From contig DATHAA010000004.1 of the NCBI GenBank assembly GCA_035296905.1, positions 1 through 12,994 on the forward strand: a stretch of 12,994 nucleotides of DNA, in the 5' to 3' direction. Position 1 is the first letter of the stretch, and the number at the start of each line of letters is the position of its first letter. The position numbers were made by a program, and so were the translations under genes. Origin of the DNA: DATEOR01 sp035296905. Its GTDB lineage: Bacteria; Actinomycetota; Thermoleophilia; Gaiellales; Gaiellaceae. Below, piece by piece: positions 6,567 through 12,807 of this stretch. The notes under the pieces were generated by a model that saw nothing but the letters and a program-made list of their open reading frames with translations, was not told the DNA's origin and made no database searches.

Positions 6567-6814
6567 CCGCGCGCCGACCAGACGATCGCCGCGAGGATCA
6601 CGCTGAGCCCCGAGACGACGATGCCGATGATCCACGCCTCGACGTCCTGAGATCCCAGGATCGCTGCGAGTCCGGTGCCGATCCCGATGATCCCCCCGGT
6701 CGCCACGAAGCGGCTGAAGGACGACTGGAACATCGTCATGCGGTCGCGGAAGCCGACGCCTGGCTCGGTCTCCGCCTCCGGCCGGGTTGTTCTATTGCCT
6801 TCCTCGAGCGTCAC
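6563..6814 (-). CDS. Small two-helix membrane protein of unknown function
   Basis: The protein is 83 aa. The first 30 residues are polar and acidic, followed by FSRFVATGG and two hydrophobic helices at about 38-54 and 61-79, ending WSARG. I do not recognise a named family. GTG 6814 is favoured as the start because a TAGGAT box lies 6 nt upstream. If this is wrong, the ATG at 6739 (MTMFQSS) would give a 58-residue protein that keeps both helices. The stop codon lies inside a CTAG that also holds the stop of the glutaredoxin gene on the other strand, so the genes converge with a 4-nt overlap. It lies 9 nt downstream of the TIM-barrel gene and may also be read from that transcript. Confidence 0.7.
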   Translation of the reverse strand: MTLEEGNRTTRPEAETEPGVGFRDRMTMFQSSFSRFVATGGIIGIGTGLAAILGSQDVEAWIIGIVVSGLSVILAAIVWSARG

Positions 6815-6820
6815 GCGCGG

Positions 6821-6826
6821 ATCCTA
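6821..6826 (-). promoter_or_regulatory. Candidate -10 box (TAGGAT) for the small membrane protein, overlapping an upstream stop codon
   Basis: Read on the minus strand, TAGGAT ends 6 nt before the GTG at 6814, so transcription would start at the initiation codon. Its first three bases are the TAG stop of the TIM-barrel gene. No -35 was identified in the upstream coding sequence. Confidence 0.45.
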
Positions 6827-7666
6827 GCCCTTCTTCGTCTTGCGCCTCGTCGGCGCGAGAATCGCCTTGACGGCCTGGTGCGAATCCTCGGTCGGCGACT
6901 CGGAGATGACCGTCGCCGGCCGCTTGAAGCGCCGCAGCGCAGTGCGCAAAGGCTCCGCCCGGAGCGTGCCTTCGCCGTAGGGCAGGTGCTTCGTCTCGTT
7001 GCGGTTCGCGTACGCGATGTCGGAAAAGTGGACATGGAACGGGGCTCCGGGCTCCATGACCTCGTCCGCGGCTTCGAGCACCCCGGCGAACACGTCCGCG
7101 TTCGTGAACCCTCCATCGGTGACCGCGTGCAGGTGGGCGAAGTCGAGGACGGGGCGTACCCACTCGAAGCGGGCTGCGAGCCAGAACACGTCCTCGGGAG
7201 TCCCGAGCTCGCGCACGCGGCCCATGATCTCGACGCCGAATGCGACGGTGCGGCCCTTCGGCTCCAGCCGCTCTCGGAGGGCGGCGAGGTCGTCCGCCAC
7301 GGATTCGAGCGCTGCCTCCCGCTCGCGTCCGAGGAGATAGCCGGGGTGGACGACGAGGAGCTCGGCCCCGACCGCCGTCGCGACCCCGGCCGAGTGGTCG
7401 ATCATCCCGAATGCACGCTTGCGTTTCCCTTCGTCCCCGGGCAGGTGGCCGAGGATCGCTGCGATCGGAGCGTGGATGGAGAGAGCGATCTTGTTCTTCT
7501 TCGCGAGCTCGCCGAAGCGAGCGGCCCACTCCCATTCGGGCTTCATCCAGAAGCCGCCCTCGAAATCGATCTCGCAGGCCGAATAGCCGCGTTCGAGAAG
7601 GAGCTCGATCGCCGCCTCCGGGCTCTCCCGGCTGGGCACGCGTGCTGGTCCAAAGCGGGTTTTCAT
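6824..7666 (-). CDS. TIM-barrel protein of the endonuclease IV / sugar phosphate isomerase superfamily
   Basis: The protein is 280 aa when started at ATG 7666 (MKTRFGPARVP); the RFG strand is the first barrel strand, so longer in-frame starts (7699, 7741) would add unneeded residues. Likely metal ligands line up with those of endonuclease IV: His65 (SIHAP), His107 (VVHPG), Glu146 (GVEIMG), Asp175 and His178 (DFAHLH), His213 (HVHFSD), His227 (ETKHLPYGEG) and Glu256 (ISESP). The full set suggests an active two- or three-metal site. The superfamily includes AP endonucleases and xylose-isomerase-like sugar epimerases, and which of the two this is cannot be decided here. The YANRNETKHLPYGEGTL segment is more like DNA-repair Nfo relatives. 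The Lys/Arg-rich end (RRKTKKG) could favour nucleic acid binding. The start lies 31 nt from the divergent 81-aa gene. Confidence 0.82.
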   Translation of the reverse strand: MKTRFGPARVPSRESPEAAIELLLERGYSACEIDFEGGFWMKPEWEWAARFGELAKKNKIALSIHAPIAAILGHLPGDEGKRKRAFGMIDHSAGVATAVGAELLVVHPGYLLGREREAALESVADDLAALRERLEPKGRTVAFGVEIMGRVRELGTPEDVFWLAARFEWVRPVLDFAHLHAVTDGGFTNADVFAGVLEAADEVMEPGAPFHVHFSDIAYANRNETKHLPYGEGTLRAEPLRTALRRFKRPATVISESPTEDSHQAVKAILAPTRRKTKKG

Positions 7667-7680
7667 GTCGTCCGACGGCA

Positions 7681-7686
7681 AGGGTA
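7681..7686 (-). promoter_or_regulatory. Candidate -10 box (TACCCT) for the TIM-barrel gene
   Basis: On the minus strand TACCCT lies 14 nt before ATG 7666, giving a 5' leader of about 8 nt. It shares its TA with the -10 candidate of the divergent gene, so polymerase could occupy only one of the two sites at a time. This is a weak match judged on consensus alone. Confidence 0.35.
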
Positions 7687-7690
7687 CGGT
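7685..7690 (+). promoter_or_regulatory. Candidate -10 box (TACGGT) for a leaderless mRNA of the 81-aa gene
   Basis: TACGGT fits TANNNT and ends 7 nt before ATG 7698. It favours this ATG over the in-frame ATG at 7665, which would overlap the start codon of the opposite gene. No -35 was found. Confidence 0.45.
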
Positions 7691-7697
7691 CTTGGAC

Positions 7698-7943
7698 ATG
7701 GGTAAGCGACCGTCGCGCATCGAGTTGCTCGAGCTGGACATCGACCTGCGGCTTTCCGACCTCTGGAGCGAGGCCTGCGGCGTGGCCGAGTGGAATCTCG
7801 AAGTCGTCGCCGCGTTCCTCCGCGCTGCCTACGGCAAGGGCTACTGCGACGCCCTGACCGAGGACGCGCCCGGCTCGTTGTGCCGAGATCACGGGTACCG
7901 AATCCCCGACCGGCGAATCGCTCCGGCGCACGAACAGATCTAG
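7698..7943 (+). CDS. Small cytoplasmic protein of unknown function
   Basis: The protein is 81 aa and soluble, with no signal or membrane segment. The central part (RIELLELDIDLRLSDLWSEA, 7-26, then WNLEVVAAFLRAAYGKGYCDAL, 32-53) looks helical and resembles small actinobacterial proteins of unknown role. Three cysteines (27, 50, 62) and His65 in SLCRDHGY do not form a recognisable zinc-binding spacing. ATG 7698 was chosen over the in-frame ATG at 7665 because of the TACGGT box 7 nt upstream and because the added 11 residues look like non-coding sequence. It is divergent from the TIM-barrel gene and lies 36 nt before ccmE, but the box in front of ccmE suggests a separate transcript. Confidence 0.72.
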   Translation: MGKRPSRIELLELDIDLRLSDLWSEACGVAEWNLEVVAAFLRAAYGKGYCDALTEDAPGSLCRDHGYRIPDRRIAPAHEQI

Positions 7944-7966
7944 AAGAGCCGCGCGAAAAGCCCAGC

Positions 7967-7972
7967 TAAACT
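7967..7972 (+). promoter_or_regulatory. Candidate -10 box (TAAACT) for a leaderless ccm operon mRNA
   Basis: TAAACT ends 7 nt before the GTG start of ccmE at 7980, with no Shine-Dalgarno in between. It is the best -10 match in the window and would be the main promoter of the ccmE-ccmF-ccmI-like operon. No good -35 is visible. Confidence 0.55.
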
Positions 7973-7979
7973 CGGGGTC

Positions 7980-8366
7980 GTGGCCCGGCGCCGAAGTCCC
8001 GTACGGCTCGTCATCGCGCTCTCAGTCGCGGCGGCGCTCGCGATCTTCCTCGTCTATACGGCGCTCGCTGGCGGTACGCCGTCCTTGCGCCCGAGCCAGA
8101 TCGCGGGTCACGACGGGCGCGTGAGCGTCGCGGGCAAGGTCGTCGGTCAGCCGACCGGTACCGCGCGCAGTGCCGAGGGGCTGCGCTTCACGATCAAGGA
8201 CGTCCAGGGCACGGCTACGCTGCCCGTGGTCTATCGGGGATCCGTGCCCGACCTCTTCAAGACGGGACGTGACGTCTCTGTCGAGGGATCGCTCCAGAAC
8301 GGTGTCTTCGTCGCGGACAAGCTCGTGACGAAGTGCCCGTCCAAGTACACCAACAAGCAGTCCTGA
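7980..8366 (+). CDS. ccmE: Cytochrome c maturation heme chaperone CcmE, cysteine (CxxxY) type
   Basis: The protein is 128 aa with a membrane anchor at about residues 9-31 and an OB-fold domain outside the membrane (LRPSQIAG, VSVAGKVVG, GLRFTIKDVQGTATLPVVYRGSVPDLFKTGRDVSVEG, NGVFVADKLVTKCPSKY, spread over 36-123). CcmE takes heme from CcmC and passes it to CcmF. In the classical protein the covalent heme ligand is a His in a HxxxY motif. Here the position is Cys119 in CPSKY, giving the CxxxY motif known from archaeal and Desulfovibrio-type CcmE. The GTG at 7980 is preceded by a TAAACT box at leaderless spacing. The stop overlaps the ccmF ATG by one base (TGATG). Confidence 0.93.
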   Translation: MARRRSPVRLVIALSVAAALAIFLVYTALAGGTPSLRPSQIAGHDGRVSVAGKVVGQPTGTARSAEGLRFTIKDVQGTATLPVVYRGSVPDLFKTGRDVSVEGSLQNGVFVADKLVTKCPSKYTNKQS

Positions 8367-10360
8367 TGCCCGGCCTCGGGAGCGCCGCGCTCGTCGTTGC
8401 GTTCGGCCTCGTCGTCTATGCGGCGGTTGCGGGCGGCTTTGCCGCATACCGCGGACGCAGGCGCCTCCTGGAGTCCGCCACGAACGCGCTCTTCGCGTCC
8501 TTCGCCAGCGTCCTTCTCGCGGCCTTCGTCCTCCTCGCCGCGCTCGCTCGGCACGACTTCAGCTTTTCCTACGTCGCCTCGCACACGAGTGCGGAGCTCC
8601 CGCTGGGCTACACCCTTGCCTCCTTCTGGAGCGGCCAGGAGGGATCGCTGCTCCTCTGGCTGCTCGTGCTCACGGGAATCGGGTCGGCCGCGGTCGCCCT
8701 GAACCGGCGCCTGATCCGCTACGTGCTTCCCTGGACGGTGCCCATCCTCGGCGCGATCGCGAGCTTCTTCGCCCTGCTCCTCGTCTTCGTCGCGTCTCCG
8801 TTCGAAACGCAAGTTGCGCCCGCGGACGGCGTAGGGATGAACCCCAGCCTCCAGAACCCCTACATGCTCGCGCACCCGCCGCTCCTCTACCTCGGCTACG
8901 TCGGGCTCACGATCCCGTTCGCCTTCGCGATGGGCGCGCTTGCCTCCGGCCGGGCGGACGAGCGCTGGATCGTCGCCACGCGCCGCTGGACGCTGGGGTC
9001 GTGGGCGTTCCTCGGCTTCGCCATCCTCCTCGGCGCGAAATGGGCCTACGAGGAGGTGGGCTGGGGCGGCTGGTATGCGTGGGACCCGGTCGAGAACGCC
9101 GCGCTCATGCCGTGGCTCGTCGCCACGGCCTTTCTCCACTCGGTGATGGTGCAGGAGAAGAAGAACATGCTGCGGGTCTGGAACGTCGTACTCGTCGCCG
9201 GCGCGTTCTGCCTTTCCCTCTTCGGCACCTTCTTGACGCGGAGCGGCGTGATCAACTCGATCCATAGCTTCACGCAATCCTCGATCGGAGCCTGGTTCCT
9301 CGGCTTCATCGCGATCGTGGCCGCGGCCTCGACGGCCCTGATCATCTACCGGCTCCCGCTGCTCCGGTCACGTACGCGGCTCGAGTCGCTCGTCTCCCGC
9401 GAGGCGGCTTTTCTCTACAACAACCTCTTCCTCGTCGCCTTCGCGCTGACCGTGCTCTGGGGGGTGATCTACCCGCTCGTCTCGGAGGCGGTGCGCGGTG
9501 TCGCGGTCACCGTCGGCGCGCCGTACTACGACTTCTTCGCAGTCGCGTTCGGGTTGCCGCTCGTCCTCCTCATGGGCGTCGGCCCGCTCGTCGCCTGGCG
9601 GCGCGCGTCGCTTCGCGCTGTGGGACGCTCGCTCCTCTGGCCTGCTGGCACGGCGGTCGTTGTCGGCATCCTCCTGCTTTTGGCGGGTGCGGGATCGAGC
9701 CCGGCCGGACTCGTCGGCTACACGTTCGCAGCCTTCGTCCTCGCGGCGATCGCGCTCGAGTTCGCGCGCGGGACGCGGGCGCGCCATGCGCTCGGCGGCG
9801 GCTCGTGGTTGGCGGCGTTCACGAGCCTCGTCGGGCGAAACCGCAGGCGCTACGGCGGCTATGTCGTGCACGCGGCGATCGTGCTCCTCCTCATCGGGGC
9901 GGTCGGGATCGGCGGCTTCGGCACGACCCAGGAGGGGAAGCTCACGCGGGGCCAGTCCATTGAGGCCGGTGACTACACGCTCACGTACTTGGGGAGCGAG
10001 CAGCGGCGCGCGGCCAACTCGCAAGAGCTACGCGCCCGCCTCGCCGTCTCGCGGGGCGGGAAGGATCTGGGGACCGTGCTCGCCGGCAAGAACCGCTATT
10101 TCGCGGAGCAGCAGACGTCGAACGAGGTTGCGATTCGTTCGGACTGGCTACGGGCAGAAGACCTCTTTGTCATCGCCGACCAGTTCAATCCCGATGGCTC
10201 GGTCTTCGTCAAGGTCATCGTCAATCCGCTCGTCAACCTCATCTGGCTCGCGGGTCTTCTCTTCGTTGGGGGCGCTCTCATCACGCTCTGGCCGGACGCG
10301 CGCGAGCAGCGGCGGCTCGCTCGGCGGTTCGCGGAGGAGGGAGCGCTCGCGCGCGCCTGA
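8366..10360 (+). CDS. ccmF: Heme lyase subunit CcmF
   Basis: The protein is 664 aa, a normal length, with about 14-15 membrane segments. It attaches heme from CcmE to apocytochrome c on the outer face of the membrane. Key features are the tryptophan-rich WWD signature in VGWGGWYAWDPVENAALMPWL (231-251, heme contact), His170 in MLAHPPLLYLGYVG, His258 in TAFLHSVM and His300 in SGVINSIHSF, as in the family, together with FLTRSGV. The C-terminal extracytoplasmic part (about 530-625) is followed by a last helix and RREQ-type basic tail. The ATG at 8366 overlaps the ccmE stop; upstream in-frame sequence belongs to ccmE. It is followed 1 nt later by the ccmI-like gene. Confidence 0.96.
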   Translation: MPGLGSAALVVAFGLVVYAAVAGGFAAYRGRRRLLESATNALFASFASVLLAAFVLLAALARHDFSFSYVASHTSAELPLGYTLASFWSGQEGSLLLWLLVLTGIGSAAVALNRRLIRYVLPWTVPILGAIASFFALLLVFVASPFETQVAPADGVGMNPSLQNPYMLAHPPLLYLGYVGLTIPFAFAMGALASGRADERWIVATRRWTLGSWAFLGFAILLGAKWAYEEVGWGGWYAWDPVENAALMPWLVATAFLHSVMVQEKKNMLRVWNVVLVAGAFCLSLFGTFLTRSGVINSIHSFTQSSIGAWFLGFIAIVAAASTALIIYRLPLLRSRTRLESLVSREAAFLYNNLFLVAFALTVLWGVIYPLVSEAVRGVAVTVGAPYYDFFAVAFGLPLVLLMGVGPLVAWRRASLRAVGRSLLWPAGTAVVVGILLLLAGAGSSPAGLVGYTFAAFVLAAIALEFARGTRARHALGGGSWLAAFTSLVGRNRRRYGGYVVHAAIVLLLIGAVGIGGFGTTQEGKLTRGQSIEAGDYTLTYLGSEQRRAANSQELRARLAVSRGGKDLGTVLAGKNRYFAEQQTSNEVAIRSDWLRAEDLFVIADQFNPDGSVFVKVIVNPLVNLIWLAGLLFVGGALITLWPDAREQRRLARRFAEEGALARA

Positions 10361-10361
10361 G

Positions 10362-10700
10362 ATGGACGTCCTCGCAGTCGCGCTCGCAGCCCTCTTCGCC
10401 GTCGCCGCGGTCGCGTTCGTCGCGCGCCCGTTCCTGACCGAGCCGGAGGCCGATGACGACCGGCTCGCCGGGCTGACACGCGCCGACCAGGAGCGGCTCG
10501 AGCTTCTCGAGCAGCGCGACAGGGCCCTTGGAGCGCTGAAGGAGCTCGAGTTCGACCATCGCACCGGCAAGATCGCCGACGCGGACTACGAGGCCTCCGT
10601 CGGGCCGCTGCGCAGGGAGGCCGCGGAGGCGATGAGGGCCCTCGAGCCCTTCGCGCCGCCGGCACCGGCGCCCGTGGAGAAGGTAGACGCCCGTGCCTGA
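10362..10700 (+). CDS. Short CcmI/CcmH-N-terminal-like cytochrome c biogenesis protein
   Basis: The protein is 112 aa. A single membrane helix (2-24) is followed by a charged coiled-coil region with LLEQRDRALGALKELEFDHRTGKIADADYEA spread over about 45-75, which closely resembles the start of CcmI (CycH), the apocytochrome c chaperone. The TPR-bearing C-terminal domain of full CcmI is missing, and so is a CcmH-type CxxC motif, because the protein has no cysteine. The end is Pro/Ala-rich. Short versions like this are common in Gram-positive bacteria; whether they hold the apocytochrome by themselves is unknown. It begins 1 nt after ccmF and its end overlaps the next gene by 8 nt, so it is firmly part of the operon. 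Confidence 0.82.
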   Translation: MDVLAVALAALFAVAAVAFVARPFLTEPEADDDRLAGLTRADQERLELLEQRDRALGALKELEFDHRTGKIADADYEASVGPLRREAAEAMRALEPFAPPAPAPVEKVDARA

Positions 10701-11484
10701 CTGTTCTCACTGTGGGCACACCGCTCCGGACGGCAGCCGCTTTTGCCCGGAATGCGGGCGGGCTCTCGCTGACGACGGCGAGACTCTCATTCGCCCGCCG
10801 TCGGCCCCCCTCTGGCCGCCCGACCCGTTCCTGATCATCACCGGGGCGCTCTTCATCGGCGCCGTCTTCCTCTTTGCGGCCGCCCTCTGGGCGTGGGCGA
10901 TCGTCGCGCTGCTCGCCGCCGCAGTCGTCTTCCTCGGAGGGCGAGCGGAGGAGCGGCGGACGGCCAAGTACGCGCTCGGCGGGCTCGGGGCCCGCTTCTC
11001 GGCGAGCAAAGACGCCATCTCCGCCCGCAGCCGCGGCCAGATCGACCTCTTTCGGGCGAGGCGGGAGCGAGCCGAGCTCGGGGGCGAGCGCACCCGAGCG
11101 CTCCAGAAATTCGGCCACGTGGTGTTCTACAAGGACGAAACGGGCATCGAGTCCTCGAGGGCGGCCGTTCAGGAGGTCGTCGACAAGATCGCAGCGAAGG
11201 AGGCCGAGATACAAGCCCTGATCGACAGAACCGATGAGCGTGTCCAGCGCGCCCAGGCCGCCGTCAGGCCGACCGAGAAGCTGGAATCGCCGCCCGAGCC
11301 GGCGCGGATCCCCGAGCCGTGGCCTCCGCCCGACGAGGGCGAGCCGCCGCAGCCGGCGGAGGTCCCGGAGCCTTCTCCGGACCAGCCCGCTCCCGAGCCG
11401 GAGCAGGCCCCGACGCCGCAGGCAAAGGCAAAGCCGAAGGAGAAGCGCAGCCGCAAGACCGCGGACGAGGCAAGGAAGTCCTGA
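10693..11484 (+). CDS. Zinc-ribbon, two-helix membrane protein with coiled coil and Pro/Glu-rich tail, in the ccm operon
   Basis: The protein is 263 aa. CSHC (Cys4, Cys7) and CPEC (Cys18, Cys21) form an N-terminal zinc ribbon of the type found in many membrane proteins. Two hydrophobic segments (about 46-63 and 66-83) would put both ends on the same side, most likely the cytoplasm. Residues 84-195 are charged and helical (YALGGLGARFSASKDAI, RGQIDLFRARRERAELGG, KIAAKEAEIQALIDR) and likely form a coiled coil. From about 198 the protein is low-complexity, rich in Pro, Glu and Ala, and ends in a Lys/Arg-rich stretch. I do not recognise a specific function. GTG 10693 has GGAGAAGG about 9 nt upstream and overlaps the ccmI-like gene by 8 nt. 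The tight coupling suggests a part in cytochrome maturation or in the same regulation; this is inference. Confidence 0.85.
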   Translation: MPDCSHCGHTAPDGSRFCPECGRALADDGETLIRPPSAPLWPPDPFLIITGALFIGAVFLFAAALWAWAIVALLAAAVVFLGGRAEERRTAKYALGGLGARFSASKDAISARSRGQIDLFRARRERAELGGERTRALQKFGHVVFYKDETGIESSRAAVQEVVDKIAAKEAEIQALIDRTDERVQRAQAAVRPTEKLESPPEPARIPEPWPPPDEGEPPQPAEVPEPSPDQPAPEPEQAPTPQAKAKPKEKRSRKTADEARKS

Positions 11485-11485
11485 A

Positions 11486-11508
11486 CGGTTCGCACTTGGC
11501 GCGAACCG
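11486..11508 (+). terminator. Stem-loop after the ccm operon, probable terminator
   Basis: CGGTTCGC (11486-11493) and GCGAACCG (11501-11508) form a perfect 8-bp stem with a 7-nt loop, starting 2 nt after the operon stop. It is followed by CGTTTGTCCTGT, only mildly T-rich. This suits an actinobacterial terminator with a poor U-tract. Confidence 0.6.
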
Positions 11509-11545
11509 CGTTTGTCCTGTAAAACACGGAACTTCGGTTAGCCCA

Positions 11546-11587
11546 TTCGCCGCACGCGCGCGCAGGGACGTCCGCGTGCCCGGCGAA
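11546..11587 (+). promoter_or_regulatory. Long hairpin just upstream of the M23 peptidase gene
   Basis: TTCGCCG plus CACGCG (11546-11558) can pair with CGCGTG (11573-11578) and CGGCGAA (11581-11587), leaving a CC bulge and a 14-nt loop: 13 base pairs in total, mostly GC. It ends 10 nt before the GTG start at 11598, where no Shine-Dalgarno is visible. It could be a second terminator, an RNA structure controlling translation, or a DNA-binding site. It does not match any riboswitch I know well. Confidence 0.5.
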
Positions 11588-11597
11588 ACTGAATTTC

Positions 11598-12791
11598 GTG
11601 CGCGATCTTCATCGCCTCCCTCTGCTCGCCCTCGTCATCGCCCTCGGCGTAGCGTTCGGCGTCCCGTCTGCGCTCGGCCAGTCGGTGTGGGAGCAGCAGC
11701 AGAGCCTCGACTCGAAGATCGCCGGGCTCCAGAGCGAGATCTCACGTGCGAAGCACAAGGAGGGCGTGCTCACGACCGAGATCTCGAGCGCATCGACGCA
11801 GATCTCGTCCCTCCAGGGAGACATCGGTGCGCTGACCGCGAAGGTGGCCGCCCTCCAGTCGAGCCTCGACGTTCACCGGACTCGCCTCGCGCATCTGGAG
11901 GAGAAGTACGAGGAGCAGACGGAGCGCTACAACCTGCTGCGACGCAACCACCAGATCGCGCTCCAGCGTCTGGAGGTACGGCTGGTGCAGCTCTACGAGA
12001 CCGCCGATACGGATGAGCTCGACGTTCTCCTCCAGTCCAACAGCCTTTCGGACCTGATCGAGCAGATCGACTACTTCCGGACGATCGGCGATGCGGACAA
12101 GCAGCTCGCCGACCACCTGAAGATTCTTTCGAGCCAGATGCGGCTCGCCCGCATGATGACGGCCTCGACCAAGCGCGACGTGGCCGAGGCGACCGCCGTC
12201 CTCGCGCGCGAGACCGAGAGGCAGCGCGCCGCCCGCGACGCGCTCGTGGTGCGGCAGAACGCCCTCGCGGCCGCGCGCACCAACCAGCGCAGCCTCCTCG
12301 TGACCGTTCGCTCGCAGCGCGAGAAGGACGAGGAGGATCTCTCGGCGATGCAGGCGGCGAGCGCCGCCATCGCGGCTCAGATCCGAGCCCACCAGGACGC
12401 GAGCGGCTCGAATGGGAACGGCACGTCCTCGAGTGGGCTGACCTGGCCGGTCAACGGGCTGATCACGAGCGGCTTCGGCTGGCGCTGGGGCCGGATGCAC
12501 GAGGGCATCGACATCGGCGCCCCGTGCGGCGCGCCGATCCACGCCGCTGCGTCGGGAACCGTCATCTACTCCGGCTGGATGGACGGCTATGGCAACTTCG
12601 TGATCATCGACCACGGCAACGGCCTCGCCACCGCGTACGGACATCAGTCCGCGATCTACGTGAGCGGCGGCTCGGTGTCGCAGGGCCAGTCGATCGGCGC
12701 AGTGGGCTCGACCGGCCACTCGACCGGCTGCCACCTCCACTTCGAGGTGCGCGTCAACGGCAGCCCCATCGACCCCTTGGGTTACCTGTAG
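11598..12791 (+). CDS. Secreted M23 peptidase with N-terminal coiled coil (EnvC/PcsB-like layout)
   Basis: The protein is 397 aa. A signal peptide spans residues 1-27 (cleavage near ALG-QS), followed by a long coiled coil (about 29-265) rich in Gln, Glu, Leu and Arg, then a Gly/Ser/Asn linker and an M23 (LytM) domain from about 281. The zinc site and catalytic residues are present: HEGID (His301, Asp305), His349 (AYGHQS) and CHLHFE (His379, His381). This predicts an active peptidoglycan endopeptidase. The layout of coiled coil plus LytM is that of EnvC-like cell-division hydrolase regulators and PcsB-like proteins, but those of EnvC have lost the zinc ligands, which are kept here. The GTG at 11598 is the only start close to the signal peptide. 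It is separated from the ccm operon by a stem-loop and so is likely a separate unit. Confidence 0.9.
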   Translation: MRDLHRLPLLALVIALGVAFGVPSALGQSVWEQQQSLDSKIAGLQSEISRAKHKEGVLTTEISSASTQISSLQGDIGALTAKVAALQSSLDVHRTRLAHLEEKYEEQTERYNLLRRNHQIALQRLEVRLVQLYETADTDELDVLLQSNSLSDLIEQIDYFRTIGDADKQLADHLKILSSQMRLARMMTASTKRDVAEATAVLARETERQRAARDALVVRQNALAAARTNQRSLLVTVRSQREKDEEDLSAMQAASAAIAAQIRAHQDASGSNGNGTSSSGLTWPVNGLITSGFGWRWGRMHEGIDIGAPCGAPIHAAASGTVIYSGWMDGYGNFVIIDHGNGLATAYGHQSAIYVSGGSVSQGQSIGAVGSTGHSTGCHLHFEVRVNGSPIDPLGYL

Positions 12792-12807
12792 CCAGGGCGG
12801 GCTAGAG

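Noticed and set aside
7699..7741. Longer starts for the TIM-barrel gene (7741 or 7699 on the minus strand)
   Set aside because: The added residues are Ser/Pro-rich, overlap the divergent gene, and precede the natural first barrel strand at MKTRFG.
11485..11597. c-di-AMP (ydaO) riboswitch before the cell-wall peptidase
   Set aside because: The gene context fits, but the conserved sequence blocks I know for that class are not present in this 113-nt stretch, which is also short for it.
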